This document shows positions 28,801 through 36,988 of a stretch of 64,000 nt of DNA, in pieces. Location: positions 1 through 64,000 of the forward strand of contig NZ_JAKFWH010000016.1 in the NCBI RefSeq assembly GCF_021731985.1, written 5' to 3'. The notes below the pieces were generated by a model. It had not been told where the DNA came from and made no database searches. It saw only the letters and a program-made list of their open reading frames with translations. Each line of letters begins with the position of its first letter. Position 1 is the first letter of the stretch. The DNA is from Nitrosomonas sp. (lineage in GTDB: Bacteria > Pseudomonadota > Gammaproteobacteria > Burkholderiales > Nitrosomonadaceae). The position numbers were made by a program, and so were the translations under genes.

Positions 28801-31800
28801 TTTGCATAACTTGATTCTGCTTTGCCGGCTCCAGCTCTTGCGTAGCTTCGTATGCTTGAACTTTGGGTGGCACATATGAACTAACAATCCTCTGTTCCCG
28901 CATGCTCGCTTGATCAACAATCGGCTCACCGATATATGCTGTCATGACTCGCTCTTGAGTTTCAAGAAACTGCCGCATAGTCTCAAAATACTCTGACATA
29001 ACCGCAGAATTTCCAGAGTTCGTCAATGGTCGTCGCTCTCTCATTTGATTCTCCTTTTTCCATGTTTTTTGTTGCTGTATTTGCTTTGTATCAGCCAAAT
29101 CGGCGGTATTTACCTGACTTACTTGATTTACCTGATACTCAGAAATTTGTGGTTTATCGGTGCTAGCCTGAACAGTTGCAACGTTCAGAGATTGATTGAT
29201 TATTTGATTGGCTGTCACTCCAATCTGTTTAACCGGCTGATTTGCTTGCCTGACACCACTGCCATTCAGCATCCAAGAATGTTTTGGCACCGCATTATGC
29301 CGTTGCAGTGATTCCAACTTGGCGGGATCGCCACTCATACAATCTCGATGCGTAAAAAGTTTCATTACATTGAGATTAATACCAGTGCATATTAATTGCC
29401 CAAGCGCATTCAGCATACCTGACAATCCACTACCGTTATCGATAGAAATTGCCTTATGCGGCAGATTAATTAATATCTTATCGGTTAATTTTGATAAAAC
29501 GGATTTTGGACCAAGTTCTAGAAAAATTCTCGCACCATCTTGATACATCGATTCAATTTCAGCCACGAACTCGACTGGATTCACGAGATGTTCCGCCATT
29601 AACTTCTTGGTAATAGCTACTTCAGCAGCATGTGGTTTCGCTGTTGTATTTGAATAAACAGGAATACGGCATGGTTGCCACTCCATATTATCGATTAGAT
29701 TTGCTAAAGCACGTTGCGCTGGTTTAACCAAGTTTGAATGAAATGCAGCTGCCACAGGTATTTGATTGGTGATTATTCCTGCTGCCAATAATTTTCTCTC
29801 TGCAGATTCAATGGCGGAGCGTGAACCAGAAAGAACACTTTGTAATGGTGCATTATGATTTGCGATAACGACGTCATTCTGGCCTGTCAACACTGCTTCT
29901 ATATCTTCCCGGCGTGCCTGAACTGCAAGCATTGTACCTAGTTCTGTTTTTCCTGTATCTGCTGCATCAATGATGAATCTTCCACGTGCAGAGGATAAGG
30001 TCATCAATGTATTTAAATCGATTGCACCGCTTGCGTGCAACGCGACAAACTCACCGTAGCTATGCCCGGCGAGCATATCCGGTTCAATTTCGAATGCTTG
30101 CAATAACTTCCAAAGTCCTGCTTCAACAGCACCCAATGCAGGCTGAGCAATATCTGTATTTGTTAAACTCCGTTGCGCCTCGGCTTTGGCGTCTTCACTG
30201 TAGCAGCCACGTGGAAAAATGAAGTGACTCAGATGCTTATTTTCACCATAACGTTGTGAAAAGTTTTCACCCAAGATTCTATCAGCTTCGGCTAACATCT
30301 CAGTATAAATAGGAAAATGTAACGAAACTTCACGTAACATACCTGTGTACTGAGAACCTTGCCCAGGGAATAGTATTGCAAGTTTTCCAACCGGAGCATT
30401 ACCCGATCCATGATAAACACCTACCGGCAGCTCTACACTTTTGTCCTGCAGATAATCTAATAAAACCGCAATCTTTTCTTTTAAATCGGTTAAATCTTTT
30501 GCAACAATTGCGACATTTTCATTACCCATTTGCCATTTTTTGGCCAAACTGTTCGCAATGTCGCGCAATTCTATACTTTGTATGTTTGATAATTTTCCTT
30601 GCATATCCATGAATCGAGCAACTAATCCTTCACGGCTAACATCACTCCACAATAGCAGTTCAACCGGCCACCGCTGAGAAGTCACTGGAGAAAGCCATTC
30701 ACGGTATTCTTGTGTATACTCTTCTAGCGCGATATGAAAATTTGTGCCGCCAAAGCCGAATGAACTTACCGACGCTCTCCGTGGAACAACCTCAGACACT
30801 ATCCAAGGCTGCGCTTGATCTATGAGTTGAAAGGGACAATCAGCTTGTTGTAAAACCTGATTGGGCTGACTTGCCCAACGATGGGGAGGGAGAACACGAC
30901 GATGTAGTGCAAGAGCAGCCTTGATTAACCCAGCTATACCAGCAGTAGCTTTGGTGTGACCTATCATTGTTTTTACTGAACCAATTACTGCTTGCTTGGG
31001 ATTGTACTCACTCTCCTTAATTAATTTCATTGTACTTTCAAGTTCAGCTGTGTCACCAGCAACAGTACCAGTACCATGAGCCTCAAAAAGACCGACTGTA
31101 TTGGGATCGAAACCAGCTTGAGCATAAGCACGGCGCATTGCACGTAATTGTCCTTCGGGTAATGGAGCAGTCATTCCTTTCGCATTGCCATCACTGCTGC
31201 CCCCGGTACCTTTAATCACCGCATAGATGCGATCACCGTCACGTTCTGCGTCATTGAGACGCTTAAGTGCAACCATTGCAATGCCTTCAGAAATGACTAT
31301 GCCATCGGCGGAAGCATCAAATGAGGAACAACGACCTCGCGGTGAAAGTGCTTGGGTTTTGCTGAAGCATAAATACCCAAATGGGCCTTGTACAGTATCG
31401 ATACCACCCGTAATGACAAAATCACTACGCCCTGAAGTTAGCTCCGACACACTTTGATATAGTGCAGCCAGCGCAGATGCGCAGGCTGCATCAGTAGTGA
31501 AATTTACTCCGCCCAGATTAAGCCTGTTTGCGATGCGTCCAGCACTGACATTATTTAATAGTCCAGCAAACGAATCTTCTGTCCATTCAGGTAAGCGATC
31601 AGCAATATTTTCAGGTAAAGAACCGTAGAATCTAGGAAGCTCTGCGCGCAATCCATACTGAGTACCGACATCCCCAGTTCCACCGCTGACACCCAGGATG
31701 ACTGATGCGCGCTCTCGATTAAAGTCTCTGTCTTGATATCCTGCATCAATCAATGTGCGCTGAGCCACTTCCAATGCCATCAACTGCATCGGATCAATAG

Positions 31801-34099
31801 ACTCTAGCGATTTTGGCGGCATTCCATAGCGAATTGGATCAAAAAGCATATCATCGAGAAATCCACCCCATTTTGAATAAATCTTATCCTTCGCTGAGCG
31901 ATCCTCATCAAAATATAAGCGCCAATCCCACCGATGTAACGGGATTTCAGTTATAGCATCAACTTTATTAAGAATATTATTCCAATAATCTTCGATTGAA
32001 TTTGCTTTCGGGAGCAGACATGCCATGCCAACAATGGCAATATCAACAGGCTTCTCGGCGAGAAGCTGGGATTCCCCACTAGTCTTTGAAAATCGGGTAG
32101 CAAGCAGTCCAGCAGCATCTTCAGTCACCTGCTGGTGAAGCAACCCTATATCAGTAACTTCCGAGCGTAGCGTTGCAACCTGACCGAGCATATACATGCC
32201 TTCTTCGTGTTGTTTTTCCTCATCAAGATATTGTAATTTGCCTTTAGCACCTTTCCGAACGGAACCTTTTGATGCAATACGTAATCGGCCCATAATTAAA
32301 TCATCTAATATTTTGCGGCCTTCGTCAGCTGGCACATCTTTTTTACGTAACAGCGAACGCTTACGAAAAAATTCCTTGGCGAAAGGAGTATACGCACAAC
32401 AACTTGCGTGACCATGTCCTGATTCTAAATTTACCGTTCGCGTACATTTGATTACCTCTTCTTGGTATAAGGGAAGTATCGCAGCGCTACTGACAATTTC
32501 TCTCGTAAACAAATAAGCGCTACCCATCAGAATTCCTATTTTTACTTTCTTTGCTGCCAATGGAGCCACCAGAACTTGGACCATTGCAGAAGAAACTGCG
32601 TCATGGATGCCGCCAGCGAAGAGAACTTCAAATTCACTACCTTGTACTTTACCACTCTGCAATTCTACTAATAGGCGATCGACCATTGCGCTCCAGAGCA
32701 CAAAACTACTCAGTGGTCCTATATGGCCTCCACATTCACGGCCCTCAAAAATAAAACGGCGCGCACCTTCCTGAATAAAAAGTGAAATTAAATCTGCGGT
32801 AGGTACATGAAGAAAAGTAGGAATCTTAGCAGCTTCCAAACGAACGGCTTGATCTGGCCGTCCACCAGCAATGATTGCGTATTTAGGTTGAAATTCGATT
32901 GCTAATGTTAGCTGTTCATCGAATAATTCCTGAGGAACAAAACCTAGCAAACCAATACCCCAGGGACTATCGCCAAGCAAATGTGTAGTTTCCGACAATA
33001 ACTTTCTTAATGCAGAGCCTTTCAGCAACGCAAACGCCAACATTGGCAAAGCTCCACCGTTTGCTATGGCTGCAGCAAATTCAGCAGAATCAGATACTCT
33101 GGTCATTGGTCCTTGCACCAAAGGATAAGGAATACCTAGAGCTTCTGCCAATGGAGCATTCCGGGATATCGATTTAGCCTCAATTGCTTGATGCAAATTT
33201 TTTTCAATTGCTGCATCAACTGCTTTAAATAGATCAGCTAAATGCCTATATTTTTTATGCCATGGGCCAGCAAAACAAATATCTTGACCTATTGGCAATA
33301 ATCCTTTTCGTAATTCTTTCCAGTTAATTTTAGTGTTTACCAAGCGCTTGAGCGTGTCATGGTCTTGTCCTTCACCAGCACGAATAAAAGCCTGCGCATC
33401 AGTAAAACCAGGACGAACGAGTAAGCGGAAGTATTCACCTATTTCTCCATTACCAACTAGAACGGTCTCATTTCCGGCGAGGTTGCTAAACATAGAACGC
33501 AAGGAATCAGGTAATCGAAATTCATCCATCAACAATACTTGGGAATCAAAAACACCACCTGCTGCACCAACTGCATTACAGGCCGCCGCAACATGAGGGG
33601 TCAAACCTCCATGGATATATAGTGGCAAATTAGTTTGCTTATGCCATTTTTGAAATAGGATAAAGCTGCTATTTTCACCAACAAAACCGCCGGCTTCGTT
33701 ACCTTTAAGTATTAATCCATCGACTAATTGATCGAAAGGTTGAGTTGGCCAATAAGATTGTTTCAACTCGGCAAGTACCTTAATACCTGCATGTCTCAGT
33801 TCTTGAATAAAAACTTCATGAGTACTGACAATCTTGGAATCGACTATTAACCAATTCAAACCCTTCTTGCTACAATTATGAATTTCGGTTATTAAATTTT
33901 CGTTTAGCGAATTAACTTTAAGACCATACCCTTGGCAAGATTTTTTAACCAGCAGGTCAAGCTGATCCACAATTAGTGCAGAACTTGTTTCGTATTCAGC
34001 ATTAAGAACTCCAACTCCCCCTGATCGGCATGCAGAAATAATCAAAGTTACATCGCCATGTTCTATCGGTGTATAAACAAATTTTTTAAATTCTGACAT
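25823..34099 (-). CDS. Pfa-like synthase subunit: NPD-NPD-KS-AT-ACP-KR-DH
   Basis: A 2758-residue iterative type I synthase. Residues 1-300 resemble a degenerate nitronate-monooxygenase/PfaD-type TIM barrel (LILKGNEAGGFVG, HGGLTPHVAAA). Residues about 315-610 are a second, complete PfaD-like enoyl reductase (PYPLVQGPMTRVSD, GRECGGHIGP). Then KS (about 680-1130, Cys873 in DAACASALA, EAHGTGTVAGD, SVKTMIGHTKATAG), AT (about 1240-1540, LFPGQGSQYTG, Ser1347 in GHSYGEF), a single ACP with Ser1849 in DLGIDSIKRIEI, KR (TGGARGVT; Ser/Tyr in SVAGRYGNSGQTDYATAN) and a C-terminal DH (about 2470-2740; HHRIDGVPVLP, PAVIDSAAQM). Order from KS to DH copies PfaA, with PfaD fused in front. First gene of the operon; the upstream ribosome site is weak. 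Confidence 0.93.
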   Translation of the reverse strand: MSEFKKFVYTPIEHGDVTLIISACRSGGVGVLNAEYETSSALIVDQLDLLVKKSCQGYGLKVNSLNENLITEIHNCSKKGLNWLIVDSKIVSTHEVFIQELRHAGIKVLAELKQSYWPTQPFDQLVDGLILKGNEAGGFVGENSSFILFQKWHKQTNLPLYIHGGLTPHVAAACNAVGAAGGVFDSQVLLMDEFRLPDSLRSMFSNLAGNETVLVGNGEIGEYFRLLVRPGFTDAQAFIRAGEGQDHDTLKRLVNTKINWKELRKGLLPIGQDICFAGPWHKKYRHLADLFKAVDAAIEKNLHQAIEAKSISRNAPLAEALGIPYPLVQGPMTRVSDSAEFAAAIANGGALPMLAFALLKGSALRKLLSETTHLLGDSPWGIGLLGFVPQELFDEQLTLAIEFQPKYAIIAGGRPDQAVRLEAAKIPTFLHVPTADLISLFIQEGARRFIFEGRECGGHIGPLSSFVLWSAMVDRLLVELQSGKVQGSEFEVLFAGGIHDAVSSAMVQVLVAPLAAKKVKIGILMGSAYLFTREIVSSAAILPLYQEEVIKCTRTVNLESGHGHASCCAYTPFAKEFFRKRSLLRKKDVPADEGRKILDDLIMGRLRIASKGSVRKGAKGKLQYLDEEKQHEEGMYMLGQVATLRSEVTDIGLLHQQVTEDAAGLLATRFSKTSGESQLLAEKPVDIAIVGMACLLPKANSIEDYWNNILNKVDAITEIPLHRWDWRLYFDEDRSAKDKIYSKWGGFLDDMLFDPIRYGMPPKSLESIDPMQLMALEVAQRTLIDAGYQDRDFNRERASVILGVSGGTGDVGTQYGLRAELPRFYGSLPENIADRLPEWTEDSFAGLLNNVSAGRIANRLNLGGVNFTTDAACASALAALYQSVSELTSGRSDFVITGGIDTVQGPFGYLCFSKTQALSPRGRCSSFDASADGIVISEGIAMVALKRLNDAERDGDRIYAVIKGTGGSSDGNAKGMTAPLPEGQLRAMRRAYAQAGFDPNTVGLFEAHGTGTVAGDTAELESTMKLIKESEYNPKQAVIGSVKTMIGHTKATAGIAGLIKAALALHRRVLPPHRWASQPNQVLQQADCPFQLIDQAQPWIVSEVVPRRASVSSFGFGGTNFHIALEEYTQEYREWLSPVTSQRWPVELLLWSDVSREGLVARFMDMQGKLSNIQSIELRDIANSLAKKWQMGNENVAIVAKDLTDLKEKIAVLLDYLQDKSVELPVGVYHGSGNAPVGKLAILFPGQGSQYTGMLREVSLHFPIYTEMLAEADRILGENFSQRYGENKHLSHFIFPRGCYSEDAKAEAQRSLTNTDIAQPALGAVEAGLWKLLQAFEIEPDMLAGHSYGEFVALHASGAIDLNTLMTLSSARGRFIIDAADTGKTELGTMLAVQARREDIEAVLTGQNDVVIANHNAPLQSVLSGSRSAIESAERKLLAAGIITNQIPVAAAFHSNLVKPAQRALANLIDNMEWQPCRIPVYSNTTAKPHAAEVAITKKLMAEHLVNPVEFVAEIESMYQDGARIFLELGPKSVLSKLTDKILINLPHKAISIDNGSGLSGMLNALGQLICTGINLNVMKLFTHRDCMSGDPAKLESLQRHNAVPKHSWMLNGSGVRQANQPVKQIGVTANQIINQSLNVATVQASTDKPQISEYQVNQVSQVNTADLADTKQIQQQKTWKKENQMRERRPLTNSGNSAVMSEYFETMRQFLETQERVMTAYIGEPIVDQASMREQRIVSSYVPPKVQAYEATQELEPAKQNQVMQIPDKKTAMPVSTNATTTQNTSTVTSAQVIDISDKSKEKSKIVSSVDRDSITKILLGVIEDKTGYPPDMIGLDQNLESDLGIDSIKRIEIVGTLLQKLPENYRQEIGENRSKLNTQSTLNGILNILVNLKAGGTVAAPFNFAEVGEMTSIHSHPPRHIIEYKQEDVDRAALKQLKQGHYLVTEDELGIADELTEKLISRGCTVNLIKRNTLLHDDLLNSWCNEHKNEFNELAGVIHLAQLSRDWFKADAALDEWRKQLQINEKSFFVLLHDFSDKLAKDAHIVSSSSLGGFFNRNGSSSRGGLCIQSGAVGMLKSLFDERPSLRIKAVDIDPSQNSSEIASILLGEMELVGGRQEIGYPEGKRTVFHTVSAPVSVDQANSKKLQNIIVFATGGARGVTAEVLRELALPGNTLILTGRSTLADKEPEILKTLTTADALRQYFISEARSNNTPSTPAMIGQKISAVLAAREMHSNIADFRQRGAIVEYRAVDVTNEDDMHHLLNDVYKCYGRIDGVVHGAGIIEDKLLADKKIDSWTRVVETKVMGLLVLQKYLRVGSLKFFTVFSSVAGRYGNSGQTDYATANEIMNRLCCQLNMNWNNQVNIIAFCWGPWGQTKFGSGMVTAETEAKFAKNGVKLVTAEIGHQLFKDELMRTNNSNVEIICGEGPWEKRESTIGEIKKSSQTLDTHSIGSLIGRSERAVLAKNNQAINFHIDAKQSYLQHHRIDGVPVLPAAAALEMFAEAAQHLWNGWKVVEIQNFCLLKGIELKEDERNFSIVINPPPYGSSAGFEINAILQSEKKGSKPLVHYKSTLRLEQKLPHGIEQVNKLHSEKKLTVTKAYNELLFHGPCFQVIEDIEGLSKDGANATVKTTHPVNWVLNAENHDKWIFDPAVIDSAAQMGILWTRSFRDETALPTKFGRVVRYQETFPDQLYMEFELIPSQDSNLLCANIYFSDIAGQMVLLIENMECISSKALNRLGGSAKVTPKAIELFSGEL

Positions 34100-34591
34100 G
34101 ATTTTTATCTTAATTACCTGTTAGTTTTAGGAAGTTAGGCACTCACTAAGAAATATTAAGTTTCTGATTTATTTATCAAAAAATACACTGCAATTCATCT
34201 CTAAATCCAGAATGTAAAATTTGGGTAACTTATTTCCTGTATTGAAGGGAGTTTACGGCTACTAGTGCGATTAAGTTGAATGGTATTTGAACTATGCAAT
34301 CCGCCAATATCACTAACTCTAAAGTACGTGCTTCACATTTTAATCTGAAGTACATCTAACTCATCTGCTAGTTAAAGCGAATTCGACACGCTTAACAATT
34401 TCTTGGGTAGCCGGATATCACGTTATGAATTTTCTATTGCTGCATTAATATATTTAAAGCTTGCCTTAAGATCTTTCGATAACAATAAGTCTAGCAAAAT
34501 ATCCCTTGATATTTTAGCTATGCAACATGTAACTTTCATTACCAAAATAAATAAGAGCTATTGGTTTTACTAAGCCATACAAATTGTTATC
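34100..34591. other. AT-rich intergenic region upstream of the synthase operon
   Basis: About 490 bases without a plausible gene, very AT-rich, separating the synthase operon from the lipoprotein gene; both neighbours read leftward. It should contain the synthase promoter, but no -35/-10 pair or operator stood out enough to annotate. No strong inverted repeat with a T-run was seen. The size and composition would suit a regulated promoter. Confidence 0.5.
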
Positions 34592-35458
34592 TCACTTTGA
34601 AAACATAAATTGAGTAATGATTTCTGGTAAATTCACGGCTCTCATTATCGAAGGCAACCCATGACCTGCATCAGGAAGGATCTGTACAGATATATCGGCT
34701 CCAGAACCCTTTAACGATTGCTCGGTATTAAATACAGAATTCCATTTAATTTTCACCACAGATTTTGGACCATAGCCACCTTCAACGGGCACATGATCAT
34801 CTTGTCGTCCGTGAATATGAAGAACTTTAATACCGCTAACATGAGGGCATGCATCAACCATTAAGGGACCGGAAATAGCAAGAATGCCGGCAACATTCAC
34901 TTTTTCACACATTAAACGATAGGCCATCATCGCACCATTGGAGTACCCCACTATAAAAACACGCTTTGGATCAATTCCGTGTGTTTTAATCATTTCTCTA
35001 ATGAATGATTCTATATAAGAGACATCATCAACATTTAATCTGGCAGCATCTCCGCAACAGTCCCCTCCCGCATTCCATGTCAAATTATTAGGAGTAAATC
35101 TACCCCCTGTACCGCCTAGATAAGCAACGGCAAACCCATTACTCTCGGCCATTGGGCGCATATTTAGTGTACTTGCAACCAAATCCGGATTCCCTAATCC
35201 GCCATGCAGGACAATAAGTAACGGTATTCCTGATTGATTAGGCGTATAAAAAAGATATTTCCTTCCATTAAAGGTGGAATTTTGATAATGCTTAGCGTTA
35301 GCTGCCACAGCATTTTTCATCATGTCTTTAAATTTACCTGGATTCAAATCATTACCGACAGCATGATGAGCAGCACATCCACCCAGAATTGACGAAGTTA
35401 AAATAATTAATAATATAATTTTCGCCATATCAAACCCAAAATCTTTTATTTTCTTCAT
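34592..35458 (-). CDS. Secreted lipoprotein esterase, PHB-depolymerase/LpqC type
   Basis: A 288-residue alpha/beta hydrolase exported as a lipoprotein: hydrophobic signal followed by the lipobox ILGGC near residue 28. The mature part has LLIVLHGGLGNPDL, the WNAGGDCCGDAARLNVDDVSYI block typical of the LpqC/feruloyl-esterase/PHB-depolymerase group, the Ser elbow VGYSNGAMMAYRL, and downstream HIHGRQDDHVPVEGG (Asp) and DAGHGLP (His). It probably hydrolyses an ester at the cell surface or periplasm. Reads in the same direction as the synthase operon but 490 bp upstream, so joint control is uncertain. Confidence 0.85.
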   Translation of the reverse strand: MKKIKDFGFDMAKIILLIILTSSILGGCAAHHAVGNDLNPGKFKDMMKNAVAANAKHYQNSTFNGRKYLFYTPNQSGIPLLIVLHGGLGNPDLVASTLNMRPMAESNGFAVAYLGGTGGRFTPNNLTWNAGGDCCGDAARLNVDDVSYIESFIREMIKTHGIDPKRVFIVGYSNGAMMAYRLMCEKVNVAGILAISGPLMVDACPHVSGIKVLHIHGRQDDHVPVEGGYGPKSVVKIKWNSVFNTEQSLKGSGADISVQILPDAGHGLPSIMRAVNLPEIITQFMFSK

Positions 35459-35679
35459 ACGCGCTCTTCTTAGTCTGAGTTTTGCACCTGTACAGTAGGT
35501 TTTCGCCGTTTATTTTTATGCTACTATTTTTGAGAAAAACTTCTCAGGCTGAACCAAAAAACCTTCTGAGATTGGACTAACTAATGTGACAAATTAAAGC
35601 GAATGGCTCTTTGAGTTTTATAACGCAGCCATAACCTCGCCCCCAAAGCTACGCTGATTGTCTGAAGCGCATCTATATT

Positions 35680-36312
35680 TTAAGCATTTTGCTTCCTACG
35701 ACGCGCTATAAAACCCAGCAGGCCCAATCCGACAAGCAGCATGATGTAGGCTTCAGGCTCTGGTACAGGCAAAGCATTTACGCCAATTACAAAATCATCC
35801 CAATCACCATAAAGCGCACTGCCCGCACTATCATTGTAGCCAATTACATACTGAAATATAGCGGAGCCGATATGCACATCCGTTCCAATTAGTGCAATCG
35901 ACGTACCTTTATACCAAGCCCCGCCATTGATGGCGAATTTATCGGTATTTCCTTCAAACATGAAGCTTAACGGCCCAACTGTGCTTACCACAGAGCTCAC
36001 TGAAGTTCCAACCGGATCGGATTCAAGTAATGTGGTGCCGCCTAAATTATTATAAAACTTGTCTACAAACGTAACTGATTCCGCACCCAGATATGTATAA
36101 GTAATTATCTCCGATCCTGAGCCCGCGAAATCGAGATGACCGACATTTAATGTTGAACCAATTGGATGTGGGATTAATCCACTTATTCCATTAAATGGCT
36201 GGGTTAAAGTTACCGTATCAGTTGTCACGAATGAAAGCCCCGCATAGGCGGTGCCAGTCGTAATCAAAAACCCTATAAAAATAATTGCTTGCTTTATCAA
36301 TCTTTTAAACAT
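35680..36312 (-). CDS. PEP-CTERM exported protein
   Basis: A 210-residue secreted protein with an N-terminal signal peptide (about residues 1-24, ending TAYAG) and a C-terminal sorting signal: VPEPEAYIMLLVGLGLLGFIARRRK, that is a VPEP motif, a membrane segment and an Arg-rich end. Such tails are recognised by exosortase in EPS-producing Gram-negatives. The body is beta-rich with a Ser/Gly/Thr composition (PEP-CTERM proteins of the npp type), no catalytic motif seen. AGGAG lies before the ATG. Partner genes in the window are the CPBP protease at 54.4 kb and a second PEP-CTERM gene at the right edge. Confidence 0.92.
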   Translation of the reverse strand: MFKRLIKQAIIFIGFLITTGTAYAGLSFVTTDTVTLTQPFNGISGLIPHPIGSTLNVGHLDFAGSGSEIITYTYLGAESVTFVDKFYNNLGGTTLLESDPVGTSVSSVVSTVGPLSFMFEGNTDKFAINGGAWYKGTSIALIGTDVHIGSAIFQYVIGYNDSAGSALYGDWDDFVIGVNALPVPEPEAYIMLLVGLGLLGFIARRRKQNA

Positions 36313-36392
36313 CTCTTATCTCCTGCGTATATGTAACTATATTTACAAAGTGATTCAACGAATTTTTTACATAAGTAAATTATTGCTAATAT

Positions 36393-36507
36393 TAAGGAAG
36401 CTCTGATTAAGTCCTTCGACAGGCTCAGGACGAACGGTAAGATATTGATTACGTTCGTGGTAAGCTTGCGAACCATGAATGTAATCAACTTAATCAGAGC
36501 TTCCTTA
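36393..36507. mobile_element. REPIN/MITE-like element with 20-bp terminal repeats
   Basis: Positions 36393-36412 (TAAGGAAGCTCTGATTAAGT) are the perfect reverse complement of 36488-36507. The outermost TA on both sides could be a target duplication. The interior contains GTCCTTCGACAGGCTCAGGA, a REP-type sequence widespread in proteobacteria (in one frame it reads as PFVLSLSKD), plus a smaller stem. There is no transposase frame. It lies 80 bp upstream of the PEP-CTERM gene, so it may influence that promoter. Confidence 0.8.
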
Positions 36508-36731
36508 CTCTAATTACGATTAATGCTATTTTAATTCAAAGAAAGAATTAACTCTATAGTCTTCAGGTCCTCATATATTAGTACATTCTCAGGACATTAG
36601 ATGCGTAGACTAACCAGGACAATCGGGCTTAAATTTGTTAGCCCCAAGTAGTAATATCCGCTTTCTCCCAAATAGAAATGCCCGCAATTGATTAAACTCA
36701 CCGCTACTAAAACAGGGGCGGATATTTTGGA

Positions 36732-36966
36732 ATGGACAAGCTAATTGTCAAAAGGAAGTGCAACGAGCACAAGTACTGGATCATCTGAAGGAATGCAAGA
36801 TTAATCAACAACAAGCATCGAAGGTAATAAGTGTCGGTACACGTCAAGTTAGGCGGTTGGCAAAGCGCTATCTAGAGGAAGATCTGGCTGGATGAAACCA
36901 TCCGTGCCGCGGCTATTGAGTTCATCGGCACGCACTACCGGTATTTTGGGCCGACGCTGGCAAATT
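36732..36966 (+). pseudogene. ISNCY-type transposase remnant
   Basis: A short frame reads EVQRAQVLDHLKECKINQQQ, ASKVISVGTRQVRRLAKRYL and stops at 36892, then a further segment encodes AAAIEFIGTHYRYFGPTLAN. These match the N-terminal HTH and the following RYxDFGPTLA motif of ISNCY-family transposases. The ATG at 36732 is out of frame with the HTH, and the catalytic part is lacking. The remnant ends just before the chrA ribosome site, so chrA probably arrived with or was trimmed by this element. Confidence 0.7.
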
Positions 36967-36988
36967 TTAATGAAGGAGTATCCCCGCA

